Below, piece by piece: positions 26,001 through 36,896 of a stretch of 64,000 bases of DNA. How positions within the stretch are numbered: position 1 is the first letter of the stretch; the number at the start of each line of letters is the position of its first letter. Where the stretch lies: contig NC_135255.1 in NCBI RefSeq assembly GCF_964204865.1, positions 9,577,135 through 9,641,134 on the forward strand, given 5' to 3'. The DNA is from Styela clava. Its lineage: Eukaryota > Chordata > Ascidiacea > Stolidobranchia > Styelidae. Both the position numbers and the translations under genes were made by a program. The notes under the pieces were generated by a model. The model worked only from the letters and a program-made list of their open reading frames with translations, was not told the DNA's origin and made no database searches.

Positions 26001-29000
26001 TAAGATCATGACCCTTGTTTACCACTACAAATATACAAGCAATGGAGCAATGCACACATTGCGCACATTCTAAGCCATCTCTATTTACTTTGATAAAGCC
26101 AAAGCCAACGTAATTGTCGTCATATTTCCGTTTCTAGAAATTAAATTTCTTCTCCTATATACGAATATAATAGATTTATAATGGTTATCTCTCTGCAGGT
26201 CAGATAGCCTGCCAGTGCCAACCAATTACAAAGATTAGAATTTGCGGAGCACTGAAATATCCAAGGTGATATTTTGATTCATAGAATCCAAATCCCATTA
26301 TGATCAAACAATTCCTACACAAGAAAGTGAAAACACCCTCAGACCGAAAATTACCTTTCCAGTTGATAAAACTATAGAGAACGAGGAATTTTCTTATAAA
26401 GGGTAAATTATACAAACAAAATCGCAATAAAATCAAATTAGCTAACTACCTTTTGAGATATATTTTGTAGCACACCCATAACCAAGTTAAGTCTCTTTGA
26501 TCTTTGAAATTTCTTCGACCTGCGTCTCGTTTCATCAGTTTCAACATCATTTTTTGTGCCAAATTCATCAGAAATAAGGTCATCATAGATTTTCATATTT
26601 TCTCTGAAAATTATTAACATCATTTACAATTTCATATGCAAATTAAGAAAATACTAAACAGCTAAAAGCAATTTGAGTATTTCTACATCTCACATTATAA
26701 TATAGATGTCAGATGACATAAAAAATTAGATTAGAACCTTATATGAATACAAACCACAGCCTTTCTTCCAGCCTGCGGTTGATTTTGGGTATGGGGATAG
26801 AGATAGCCACTTCATTCAGCGACTTAATTTTCATAACTTATAATAAACTGTTTTCCTATATGGAAAAATAGTGACACGGAAATAAGACATCAGGCTGACA
26901 TATGACAATCAGTATACTGTTTTGAAGTGAATGGGATTGCAATTTGATAAAAAAGGGCGCTCCAGAAGTATGTGTACCGATATGGAGGTAATTTTATTCG
27001 CCTATTTTACATTAAGTTGTGTAAAGGAACTGAAACCTATGGGCAGGGGGGATATTCACTTGGCTAACACAGACAGTCCCCGAACCCGTAATAGAAGTAA
27101 AATAAGGAAAATTGGAATAAAATTATAACCTAACCCTAACCTGGTACACATATTATGGGATTATCAAAATAGGAGCAGAAAAACTGTAATATTTGTGAGA
27201 AAATTTATGTGACAAATGTAATACTAAAATTGGTTATATCCATGTTTTATTCAGAGAACATAAATTTTTCTTTATTATCATTCTAACAATAAAGTACCAA
27301 CTCTGAAAATAATGCTGTTAAAATGGTCTTTTCCAACACTGATAAAAGTGCAATGACATCATGCTCTGTTTTTTCTATATTAGTACAATCACAATGCAGT
27401 TCCAACACAAGCAGCAACAGATGCTTGCAAAATGGCATGAGAGACTGAAAAATATTTGAAGTTAACATAACATTATGATGACACTACATAAGGTTAAAAG
27501 AATGTAATCTATGTATATACAAAAATAATTTGACACAAACTAGCAAACAATCAAATTTACAAGGTGATCGTACCCTAAAGTAATCTAGGACTAGGAGACA
27601 GTGTTTCCTAACCGCTGGTCATTATCTCCACCCCATTCTAGCTACCAAGCTTCGCACATAACTCTAGTTCACTTTTGCAAAACATCATGGCTGGAGGACC
27701 CGCTCGAATTTTTTAAAAGTTATGCACCAATATTCATCATCGTCAAAATTTGTTTGAAATCTGATTGACAAATTGAGATTTTTTTGGTGATTTGTTATTC
27801 TTTGTTTTCATGTTCTGTACCAAAATATGTATATTACTCAGGATATTTATTTATATATTTCGATATTTTGTTACCAGTCCGTAAGGTTATTTAATTTGAT
27901 GTCACCGGTCTGTGGGGGTGGAAAAGTTGGAAACCACTGATCTAGGAAGTTGTGCATGAAATATAAAGTTAAGTTATTTCTAGAATATGTTTCTAATGAC
28001 TTGGGTGCTGTTTTTTGGGGGTCACCCTTTATTTCAAGAAATACAGGCATGTGGTATGATTTAATAACCTTTTGATGTTTTTCCACCATTGCATCCCATA
28101 ACATACCCCCACTATTTTATAAGCTTTTTGAATTAAAATTTTATTACCAACAATAATAAAATCAAATTGAAAAAACTTATAGAAATACCAAATAAATTTT
28201 TAATAAGCTCGAATTTTCTAATTTGGAAAACCCTACGATGAAGATAAATTAAACCTTACTTTTTTATTGGCATTGTAACCTTTCATCAATTTCAAGTTCT
28301 TCTCCAAAAGAAATCTAACATGATCTAAAAAGTCATTGAGTTCCGTGTGATTTGTAGAATTCTTCATTTGTCTGAATAGTAACATTAAAGATGAACAATG
28401 GAATTCAAAGGCAGAAAAACAATTTTTATAAAATTGACTTCAATTTCCAATGAGGTATATTTCTCAATATTCAGGATTATGGTGATGGCAGTGACAGAAA
28501 TCTTTGAGCGTTAGAAATGTGGTTGTCATTATAACGATAAATCAGAACCGCAGATCACCTTAAATGAGGTTTCCACATTAAATTTTGCGAGCGGTGATTG
28601 TTGTTGTTGTACTTGCGTTTATTGTAAGTTATTTACTGAACTGCACGTTTGTTATGTCATATATTACCTCATCCATCCATCTAAACCACTCCAATCAAGA
28701 CCAAATAAAAAGTGATTTGATTAAAAGTATGTTAGTTCAGTTTGGATTTTTTTTCCAGTATGGCATTGTTTACCTAATTTTCTACACCCTTGGTAGGGGG
28801 ATGGGCATTTAGTCTTTCAACTGACGGTAATCAGCCCTATAGCCTCTGTAGCTGCGCCGCACGCTGTTTGTCTGACAAAAACATAATATAACTCATCAAA
28901 ATCTCACGAACATACTAGCGATTTTGTGTAAAAATCAAGCTTTGGAAATTCAATCTAATTTATTTCAAAGTGAAACGATTACTAGATCATGCCTATTCAA

Positions 29001-29894
29001 GATACAAGATAATAAATAATTCACTTGAAAAGAATGGATTTCACCAAACCTGCATCAAAAAAGCAATATCTACTTCACTACTCATGGGAAAAGAGTATTA
29101 CTGAAAATTTGGAAGGAAAACTTTAGAACTTACAATTTGACAAAATTGATCCAGGTTGAAGTATAGGCTGACAACGCCTCAAACTGTGATGAGATATTGC
29201 ATATTATTTTATCATTCGTCAGTAAGATTTCCCCAATTGATCGAAGACATTCTCTCATGTCGCCAAAATTATTATCTTGATTTTGCAGATATTCCGATAT
29301 AGTCTAAATGAAATATGTAATAAACAATATTTCTAATGTATTTTGAAAGTTATATATCTAGTTATCTATTGCCACATGGTTTTCCCTCATCTTATTATAT
29401 TTGTTCCCCACAGTCTAGAAAAAATTCGTAACTGAAATTTGAGTAGGAAATATTTTATTAAAATAGAAACATAAGGGATATCGCGAAATAACAGTGTTTA
29501 TTCACTAAAAGAATTCACTTAAATCACAATAGGATTAAAAGACTTCAATGAATTATGGCCATGAACCGAATTTATACAATATGCATTCATTCATGCTTCA
29601 TTTTGCGAATTCAATATGGATGAATTAAATATGTGTCTTCAAAACCACCTGTGTAACAGCAGGCTTGACGGTCACAGTTTTTAAATCAGGCAATTCTTCA
29701 ACAAGACATTTTGAAGTCAAAAAATCTTTAAATGTGTGTATAGCAGCAGTGAAATCTGAAGAACTACAAAGATAAAGTTGAATAATGATGTTGTTATTTG
29801 TAACATTCGGATATTTCAGCGTTTCCCAACCCGTGAGAAATTTTGTTGTTTTGGGAGAGGAACTACAAAAATACTTTGTAATTGGTGTAGCCAT
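11062..29894 (-). CDS. URB2: URB2 (Npa2) ribosome biogenesis protein, about 28 exons
   Basis: Minus-strand exons, 5' to 3': 29649-29894, 29134-29303, 28260-28371, 27298-27444, 26450-26603, 25559-25759, 25142-25254, 24377-24554, 23428-23628, 22215-22863, 21721-21824, 20635-20764, 20361-20488, 19686-19896, 18808 to about 19000, 18082-18195, 17033-17282, 16682 to about 16803, 15866-16046, 14890 to about 15084, 14581-14734, 13883-13993, 13288 to about 13464, 12848-12929, 12417-12567, 11719-11851, 11500-11568, 11062-11217 (stop). They sum to about 1,600 codons; human URB2 has 1,524 residues. URB2 is a nucleolar helical-repeat protein of pre-60S assembly. Identity rests on the last exons: IKCAGLLEKLFQLVADNY and ALPAGVRDVFQTLYIDYG match the conserved Urb2 C-terminus in order and spacing. 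The N-terminal half is diverged and assigned mainly by continuity of strand. Some internal phases (around 26603/27298, 14734/14890) do not close, so a few small exons or borders are missing. The first exon is the least certain. Confidence 0.75.
12111..12312 (+). repeat. Two tandem tRNA-derived SINE heads
   Basis: Two tRNA-like units lie head to tail at about 12111-12209 and 12216-12312. The first has a TGTGGCTC-type box A start and a perfect box B, GGTTCGAATCC. The second has AGTTTGAATCC. Both share the GCTARGTGYTAGGAATA linker and CCTGCTTGG segment with the SINE heads at 38250-38340 and 44960-45060. They lie within an intron of URB2, opposite to its transcription. Confidence 0.75.
13568..13640. 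mobile_element. Single hAT-like terminus (fragment)
   Basis: CAGGTGTTCTCAACCTTTTT followed by TAAGTACCCCCGAG resembles the 5' terminus of hAT-type elements. I could not find a matching opposite end nearby, so this may be a solo end or decayed copy within a URB2 intron. Confidence 0.35.
16694..16923. repeat. Perfect 25-bp inverted repeat linking a URB2 exon and its neighbouring intron
   Basis: Arm 1 (16694-16718) starts AAGAGTTTTGCTGCAC. Arm 2 (16899-16923) is its exact reverse complement. The spacer is 180 bp. Arm 1 lies inside the exon 16682 to about 16803, where it encodes part of VLVCSKTLES, and arm 2 lies upstream in the preceding intron. Confidence 0.9.
19257..19644. mobile_element. TACCGT-ended MITE, 388 bp
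   Basis: The left end TACCGTATATGCTCGTTTT and the right end (reverse complement) TACCGTATTTGCTCGTTTT form near-perfect terminal inverted repeats. GC-rich subterminal blocks rich in GGGCCC/GCCCG follow. The left two-thirds and the right end both recur, inverted, at 63295-63503 and 61495-61600. No transposase is encoded. It lies in a URB2 intron. The superfamily is not certain: a TA duplication would suggest a Tc1/mariner-like element. Confidence 0.75.
20916..21584. mobile_element. piggyBac-type non-autonomous element, 669 bp
   Basis: The element is flanked by TTAA on both sides (20912-20915 and 21585-21588), with inverted ends CCCTTTCCATGCG and CGCACGGAAAGGG. TTAA duplication and CCC-starting ends are the piggyBac hallmark. 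The interior shows no intact transposase. It lies in a URB2 intron. Confidence 0.8.
23748..24109. mobile_element. hAT-type MITE, 362 bp
   Basis: The ends are CAGGGGTCTGCAACC and GTTTGCACACCCCTG. Imperfect 8-bp flanking repeats CCTTAGCG (23740-23747) and TCTTAGAG (24110-24117) match at six of eight positions, consistent with an old hAT insertion. No coding capacity. Located in a URB2 intron. Confidence 0.75.
25037..25055. mobile_element. Solo hAT-like terminus
   Basis: AAAGTTGGAAACCACTG is the same terminal motif seen at the right end of the element at 27599-27939. I could not define the other end. Confidence 0.3.
26210..26440 (+). repeat. Interspersed repeat, copy A (copy B at 31995-32290)
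   Basis: Blocks AACCAATTACAAAG, CAAATCCCATTATGA, CAAACAATTCCTACACAA and ACCGAAAATTACCTTT recur in the same order and orientation at about 31995-32215. In copy B the right end reaches a hAT-like terminus, CCCGGTTGGGAACCACC. A further hAT-like end (CAGTGTTGCCCCAACC) lies at about 25952, upstream of this copy, so the full element may be larger. Located in a URB2 intron. Confidence 0.6.
27599..27939. mobile_element. hAT-type MITE, 341 bp
   Basis: Ends are CAGTGTTTCCTAACC and AAGTTGGAAACCACTG. The flanks share CTAGGA, but the exact 8-bp duplication is ambiguous because CTAGGA is itself duplicated on the left side. Located in a URB2 intron. Confidence 0.65.
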
Positions 29895-32379
29895 AATAAG
29901 ATTGTTTACCGTAGTTATATAGTACTATTGTAATACGTATTTAACTAGAGCTGCGTGCAGCTTTAACAGGCTTCCCGCGTAAAAAAAAATTTGCATTTTA
30001 TTGCTAGCTGAGAACTTCTGCACATTTGAGGTGAATTTCAAGTTTGTAGGACCAATTTGAAAAAATAATAATAAATAAATAATAATAATAATAAAACACA
30101 GGAATACAATAGGTTCCCTGCTGACAAGCAGCGGGAAGCCTAATAATAAGGACACATTATAAACTATTCGAAAGCTGGAGTGCAAGGTACATGTAACACT
30201 AGTTAATGATGCTATAAAGATTAAAAAAGTAATGCAGGGAGGGCATAAAGAATCCAAAATAGGCAAACAAAGGAATATATCAAAAGTATATTCGATTCTC
30301 TTATTTTAAACACTTATCATTCGAATCATCTCATGTCTTTAATCAGCAATGCCTTACATGTTTCATTTCACACTTCTTGAATACTTATCAGATCGGTTAC
30401 TTTCAGAAAAATTTCATTGAAGGGTCCAGTGAATAATGTTAAAAATTTCCAATTTTTTAATAGGAATTATCATGAAGCAACTAGTTAAGATCTGATCAAC
30501 GCATCTTAGGTAGTAGCACCTTAGGTGGGATAAACTCACTTTGATACAAGAGATGTTAACTGAGTGCCCAGCCAATTCAATAGCAACTGATACTTTCTTG
30601 CCAAAACGAATTCATTTGAAATCCAAAGGACACGACAGAGCTTTAATCTCGAAGCAAATGGAACTTCATTATCATTCAAAAGATGGTACGAGTCTATAAA
30701 ATATTATATATTCAATTGACAGGTATGTTAAAACGAGAGTGAAAAGAGGTTCGTATACACATAGACACTTGAACTGATATTTTTATTGCTCATGCGTTTT
30801 GAAAATTGTTGCTCCACAACCTCTCCATTCTACTACATCTCCCGGCAAAACCAAAAAAAGCTTCCAACCCTTCCATTTTCCGAGGATTCAGTCAAATAAT
30901 TGTTTGTTTGTTTTAATTTTTTGAATTACCAGATTTAAACATATGAAATTTCAATTACTAGAATATCCAGTTTCGGCCATCCTTGGCCGGCTTAAATGAC
31001 CAACATGCCATGTGTTGCGCACTTCTGTTCTAGAATAATCTTTCTCCCTGTACCAACTATTTTGATAATGCTCGGAGAGTCGTAAGAGGGAGAAAACGTG
31101 TGGAATATGATTTGAAATTAGCAGTTGTATTGTATATATGTATAATTGTACCATATTAGATTTTTTTTGAGATCCCCATTCATGAGTATTGCCAACATCA
31201 CTTTAGGCAGTCAGATAATAAATGGTCCTAAATTAGCCACCATAACTGATGAAACAACCTTACAATGGGAGATGAGTATTTTCATCTGAATACATCCATT
31301 TAAAATCATCATTTCATTGTAGTAAAATTTTTGATAACTATGAGATTTTGTGAGAGTTTTTTCATTTTCGATAGTCAGGCTCTGATACGAACATTCAAGT
31401 TAAATTCGAGTAGAAACCTACTAATCCCAAAGTCAGGACCTCACCTGCACCAACTGAAAATTTCTCCATATTTCTCTTTATTAACATTTAATATGCACAG
31501 TTTATTAATACATTGAATGCTGTAATATAAAAAGAATGAAAACATGGTAAATTATATATGATTGAGATGACTTACAAATCAAATTTGCATCTTGTAGGAA
31601 GGTTGTAATCATAGTAGGCACTGGCAAATAATAAATGTATCGCTGTAACACATTTCGAGCACCTTGAGGACTGATGTATTTACCAAGTTTGAAATCACAA
31701 TCACTAAGAAAAAGTAAAGTAAATTCAACACGGTGTATGGAGTGGAACATATTTATCCATCATATGACTTGCAATGGCCCTAATCCGAAAGATGATATTA
31801 ATCAAATTTCCCATTTAAAATCAGTGGGGTTCAGATTTCTCCACTACTCAAAGAATTGAAGTGTTAAGATAAAAAGGTTGCCATGATCAAATAATCTCAT
31901 GCTGATGATAAAATATAAAGCTGCCATTTTGATCCAATTGATTCCCCCCTACTAGAGACTGGTATATTTATAAACCAAAGGACAAAAAGTCAAAGGTGGT
32001 TAATATATAACCAATTACAAAGGTTAATTAAAATTTGCAGAACACAGAAGAATTTATATTGTTATTGTGATTGGTAGATGCCAAATCCCATTATGACCAA
32101 ACAATTCTTGCACAAATAAAGAGAAAAACTCCTGTGACCGAAAATAACCTTTTCAGTAAATAATGAAACAATAAAATATTTGTTTTGAAAGAAAAAGTAT
32201 GCAAACAAAATCACATTAAAATCATTTTGGCACCCCCTAGAAATTGTGAACCCCTAGAAAGACCACCTGCCCCCGGTTGGGAACCACCTTTCCAATGAAT
32301 CACATTAATAGAAAACTAAATAAATTTGCAAATTTAAAGGTGACAAAGCAATAGAATAAACCCACAAATCAACTGATTA
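29895..32379. other. Intergenic stretch between URB2 and MED30
   Basis: It contains the presumed URB2 promoter at the left, repeat copy B (about 31995-32290) and the MED30 3' UTR at the right. Open frames here look random and I recognise none. Confidence 0.4.
31995..32290 (+). repeat. Interspersed repeat, copy B, with hAT-like right end
   Basis: This is the partner of 26210-26440 in direct orientation. The right end, CCCGGTTGGGAACCACC, resembles a hAT terminus, so the family is probably a decayed non-autonomous hAT element. Confidence 0.6.
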
Positions 32380-32910
32380 TCAAAGACTGTCTAACGTTGA
32401 CAATACTGAATTAACTTCCCAAACTAAATTTCTCATTTGTTCTAATAAATTTTTCAATTGTTCATTTCTGGTATTTAAAATGGTTTCAAGTTCACTTTTC
32501 TTTTGTTCAAGAAAAATTTCTTTCTGACTTCTCGGAAGTTCATCGGCTAAACTTTCACCAGAATCCATATTTTGATTAGTATGAGGAATTAAAACACACG
32601 GATCTACGTCATCTGGAAGTTTCTTTTGGCATTCTCTATATACATGTTTCAGTCTTTTAAAATGGGATTCAATTTGCACGAGACTGTCTGCAATCTTTTT
32701 CGATACATTTTGTGTGTTTCTCATACTAGGTTGGGTTCCATTAGGAAGTTGCATTAGTTTGAAGTTTTGGAAGACTTCACTGACTTTTTGTACGAGTTCT
32801 TGCACTGTATCTTGCCCCATTTGGCAAAGAGATGCTATGTTCAATTCATGTGGTTGTTTAGGCCCTAATGGTTCAGGATGGCCAGGGGGTACACCCGGAA
32901 TATTAGCCAT
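32380..32910 (-). CDS. MED30: Mediator of RNA polymerase II transcription subunit 30
   Basis: One uninterrupted coding exon of 176 residues, close to the 178 of human MED30, a metazoan-specific Mediator head subunit that helps the complex bridge activators and RNA polymerase II in the nucleus. Matching segments in order are the Gly/Pro-rich start, ELNIASLCQMGQDTVQELV (family NTASLCRIGQETVQDIV), FKLMQLPNGTQ, HFKRLKHVYRECQKKL, LIPH, and the C-terminal coiled coil with LLEQMRNLVWEVNSVLSTL. The ATG at 32908-32910 is the first in frame and precedes the family's short flexible N-terminus. Any 5' UTR intron cannot be defined from sequence alone. Confidence 0.93.
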   Translation of the reverse strand: MANIPGVPPGHPEPLGPKQPHELNIASLCQMGQDTVQELVQKVSEVFQNFKLMQLPNGTQPSMRNTQNVSKKIADSLVQIESHFKRLKHVYRECQKKLPDDVDPCVLIPHTNQNMDSGESLADELPRSQKEIFLEQKKSELETILNTRNEQLKNLLEQMRNLVWEVNSVLSTLDSL

Positions 32911-35039
32911 ATTGTATAATATTATTTCTAAAAAGAAAATTGTGTTTAAGAAGTGACAGTTTTTTGCAGTATTTTACAATCAAGTTCGCACCCATCTATA
33001 CAAAAAAATGAAACAAAAGAAGAATAAAAAACAAAAAAAACTGACTTGAAAATTTCGATACAAGCTAATGATTTAGCTTAATGGAACACATAAATAATAT
33101 TGGGGACAAGAAAATATTGGAACTGATATTTTGATGAATAAATTAAAATTGTGTATCTTTGTCAGTAAAATAAAATGGCAGTTGAAAATTTGGTAGAAAC
33201 AGTAACAAAAGGCACTTTAGTGGCATTGTTGAATAGGCTGTATCGCTGATATCAAAAACAAATATATACAGTAACCAACAGGTAGCAATATTTCAAATGT
33301 GAAGGCAACCATTTCAATCTCATTTATGCCAAACCAAATCCCTCTATGCTTAGCAATTATTATGCACAGACAACAAATGCCAATTATTGACATCATGTCA
33401 TGAAAACATTCATTTTTTCAGTAATGAAAAAATATTCATGAAAAAAATTGAAAAATATAGTACGGTAAGTGATTAATAAATAGCCCCCGATAAACACAAC
33501 CGAAAAATAATCTAAATTTAATTGATTCGAATATTGTTTATGCCTTGGTTTAATTAAACAACTGTGGCAATGTTATTCTAAAAACAAAATGTGGCAATGT
33601 TATTCTAGAAACAAAATAACCATTCAAATCACTCATTATGATGTTATGTATTTTTCAGAAATCTAATTTGAATCTTAATTACTGGTAAATATTACATCCA
33701 AAAAACTATATATGCAAAATTGTAATGCGTCAATTGTTATTAATCCAAATAGCTAAATATCAAACATATGAGCTTCAATAAAAATAGCTGCTTGGCAGTG
33801 TCACGACTTGAGATCGTTATTTAACATCCAGAAAATCATAAAATATGTTCAGTACAAGGTAAATCCCACAGGTATCAAATTTTGAAAAATTGGCAAAAAA
33901 ATGATTCATTATGCAATATTTTTGTTTGTTTGATCAAGATAAAATGAAACTGTATAGAAAATAGTAATTGAAAAAATTAAATCTCAATGTCCAAAATAGC
34001 TTTAACGATTGCTGATCATTCTGCACAAAAACGATTACCAAAATAGGTATTCCAAAAAATAAATTCCATGTCAAGATATTCAAAAAAAATTGGAGACCAT
34101 GGAAATCAAGATAAATTTAAGATGCTCATATTTAGGATCAATATACTATGATGAAATGCTTCGAAAACTTTTATTTTTATCCAAGTTATCTCAAAGTATG
34201 GCTTAGAAGAGAAGTCATGGGAATGGTGAGTGATTGCTTATAAGTCATCTGGTATAAATTTGCCAATGACTGGAATAAAGAATTTATTCTTATCACGAGT
34301 GGTCTGCTTTTATAAGGAACATTTTATCTGTTGATACAAGAATGCTACAAATAAAATTGGACAAAAAAAAGACAATTTAAAGCACAAAGGTATACAACGG
34401 AGATACTAAGTAAAATCTATCTAATGCTATCATGATAGTGTCAAGGTACAAAAGTTAGATTAAGACAATGAATTTCCTTCAAGTTGAGCTGAGACAAAAC
34501 AACAAAATTTGCAAATAATTTATGATAAGAAGATACACAAAAATCAGTGGTTTGTTTTAAATAATGTGCAATGCTGGTATTTGGATCAAGTAAATTGGGG
34601 TCTCTGATGGCTTCCATTCCTCAGGATAGTCACCGAACACAATGGTGTGGTGACTTCATGACCCAGCATGAATTGGAATATTATCATAAAATGATGAACT
34701 CCAAAACAATATGCTTCATTTGGCTAGTATAATCCTGATTTGAAATGTTCATTCTGGTGACTACTTTAATAAAATCTCTTTTTAGTGTTTTCACAGAAAG
34801 TTTTAAACTTTCACAGACTTACTCCATACAAAATTATTACAAATAACAAACAAACACATTGAGAAACCTACACAGATTCAATTAAAAAGATACAAAAAAT
34901 TGGAACATTGACTGGAAAGTAATCTTCATAACTTTCAAAGAAGAATAGCAAAGCATTTAAGGCATTCGGGACTAATGCAACATGTTTGAATCATAATGCC
35001 TCTTACTCTAGAAAACATGGGCTAACTAAGAAACGAATG
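32911..35039. other. Intergenic stretch between SLC28 and MED30
   Basis: AT-rich, without a recognisable gene. It should carry the 5' UTR and promoter of MED30 at the left and the 3' UTR of the nucleoside transporter at the right. A 27-bp tandem duplication (unit GTGGCAATGTTATTCTA...) lies at 33564-33617 with one mismatch between copies. Confidence 0.45.
33564..33617. repeat. 27-bp tandem duplication, two copies
   Basis: Copies at 33564-33590 and 33591-33617 differ at one base (CTAAAAAC versus CTAGAAAC). Confidence 0.9.
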
Positions 35040-36896
35040 TTAGAATCCGGTGTTATTCATGCCGAGAGTGTTATTACCAGTTGTAGGTGCAGATATGGTT
35101 TCCACAAATAGCAAACTGGCAATTGAAGCGGTCATGCAACAAGTGAAAATTCCTCCCATGAAAGCTCTCATTGCTAATTCCGCTAAATCCCCTTTTTTTT
35201 CCGGCATCAAACTTCCCAATCCTCCGATAATGATTCCCAGAGAACTTATGTTACAAAAACCACACAGAGCATGAATTGCGACAACTTCAGATCTCTCAGA
35301 CATAAACATTGCAGTTCCATTGTTAAATTTTGAAACGTTACCAAGAAGTCTATTTTCGACCAGTGGTTTCATATTTTTATAAGCAATAAATTCATTCAAA
35401 AATGTTTTTACACCAAATAACTCCCCAACTGTACCACAATCTTCCCAATCTGCACCCATCAAAAAAGCAAGAGGCATGAAGAGATAACCACATAAAACTT
35501 GAAAAGTGAAATCAGGGTAACCAACAAATGCTCCAAACCAATTTAGACTGCTATTGATGAACGCAAGCAGTGCTAGAAATGCAATGAGGTTTGCAGCAAT
35601 ATTGGCAACTAGGCCAATAGACATTGATGCTCCTACAGCAGCAGCTTCTACTATATTTCGATCAGATCCTTCAGTTAATTTCAAGGAATGGGTTGTTATA
35701 AACTTAGATTTTTGACGTTCTGGAAACAGCAACCGAGATATTGCAAGACTGGCAGGTGCAGACATTACACAAGCTGTTAGTAAATGAACACTGTCAATTC
35801 CCATTTCCACAAATGCACCGAAAACAGAAAAGGCGATCGAACCTAGTCCACATGTAAGAACGGAATGTATTTCGGCTCTTGTCAAATCATTTAAGTAGGG
35901 CCGAACAACTAATGGAGCTTCTGTCATTCCAACAAAGATATTTGCAACAGAAACTGTTGATTCGATAGCCGAGGTACCAAGAGTCTTTTGCGTCACCCAT
36001 GATAGCTTTCCAATGAACCATTGCATGATTCCTATATAATACAACATGTTCATCACAGTACTGAAGAAAACAATCATGGGAAGAATCTTAAAAGCAAACA
36101 TATGAACAAAGTATGCATCACCAAACACAAACTTTGATCCATAGTCGGAATATCTCATGAAAGTTGCCACTTGGTCTCCAATGAACTTAACAGCATTGAA
36201 TCCCACCTTTGTACGAAGCACAATCAAGCCTAGAATGAACTGCATGATGATTCCCCAAAGCACAGGACGCCAGGATACATCATTTGGATATTTGGAGAAG
36301 ATGAAACAGACAAAGATGATAAGACACAGTCCGAGTAAGGAAACTAATTGTCGAGGACTCTGAATTATTATACTAACAAGCAGCCAAATAAAAAAAGCAC
36401 AGACACAAACTACTTGCAACCAGAACAGAACTTTTTTCACTTTTTCAGATTTTGTGCATGCTTTCAAGTTGCATGTATTCTTCAGCAATCCAGATATTCT
36501 TTTAGAGCATACTTCCAAAATAACAATGACAAGTACAACGACTGTTAATACAATCAAAGGTATCGCTTGTTGGAATCCATAGACCATCGCACCAATGAAA
36601 TAAGCACAATATCCTGCTAATAATAAGCCAAAAAAAACATGTCGTAAAATGGTTTTATTCATCTTTACAAAAGTGGTCGCTTCATTAACACCTTTTAGTA
36701 GCATTTGAGTGAAACAATTTCCTTTATTCTGCTCATCAATGGGTTCGGTGCTATTAGAAGAATCGAGTGGAGCCTTTTCCATGCTTTTGTCATCCATTTC
36801 TATCTCAACATCATCACTCCCTTCAGAAACTTTTCTCTTTTCATCACTTATAACTTCTCCATAACTTGGAATACTTCCGTCTCCTTTACCATCCAT
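35040..36896 (-). CDS. SLC28-family concentrative (sodium-coupled) nucleoside transporter
   Basis: A single coding exon of 618 residues, slightly shorter than human CNT1-3 (about 650-690). These plasma-membrane proteins import nucleosides with sodium. An acidic cytosolic N-terminus of about 90 residues is followed by hydrophobic segments. Family signatures are clear: SKFVFGDAYF, FKILPMIVFFSTVM, NIFVGMTEAPLVVRPYL, LLTACVMSAPASLAISRLLF, NIAANLIAFLALLAFIN, AFLMGADWEDCGTVGELFG, FLNEFIAYKN and SEVVAIHALCGFCNISSLGI. The nucleoside-binding Glu of GMTEAP and the Asn and Ser of the CNISS hairpin are retained. The second residue of GMTEAP is Met, as I recall for human CNT2. The C-terminus carries two NNT-type glycosylation sequons. 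Vertebrate genes are split into many exons, so an intronless coding region is notable. Confidence 0.95.
   Translation of the reverse strand: MDGKGDGSIPSYGEVISDEKRKVSEGSDDVEIEMDDKSMEKAPLDSSNSTEPIDEQNKGNCFTQMLLKGVNEATTFVKMNKTILRHVFFGLLLAGYCAYFIGAMVYGFQQAIPLIVLTVVVLVIVILEVCSKRISGLLKNTCNLKACTKSEKVKKVLFWLQVVCVCAFFIWLLVSIIIQSPRQLVSLLGLCLIIFVCFIFSKYPNDVSWRPVLWGIIMQFILGLIVLRTKVGFNAVKFIGDQVATFMRYSDYGSKFVFGDAYFVHMFAFKILPMIVFFSTVMNMLYYIGIMQWFIGKLSWVTQKTLGTSAIESTVSVANIFVGMTEAPLVVRPYLNDLTRAEIHSVLTCGLGSIAFSVFGAFVEMGIDSVHLLTACVMSAPASLAISRLLFPERQKSKFITTHSLKLTEGSDRNIVEAAAVGASMSIGLVANIAANLIAFLALLAFINSSLNWFGAFVGYPDFTFQVLCGYLFMPLAFLMGADWEDCGTVGELFGVKTFLNEFIAYKNMKPLVENRLLGNVSKFNNGTAMFMSERSEVVAIHALCGFCNISSLGIIIGGLGSLMPEKKGDLAELAMRAFMGGIFTCCMTASIASLLFVETISAPTTGNNTLGMNNTGF

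Noticed and set aside
27120-27142. CCTAACCCTAACC, telomere-like
   Set aside because: Only about two repeat units; not an interstitial telomere array.
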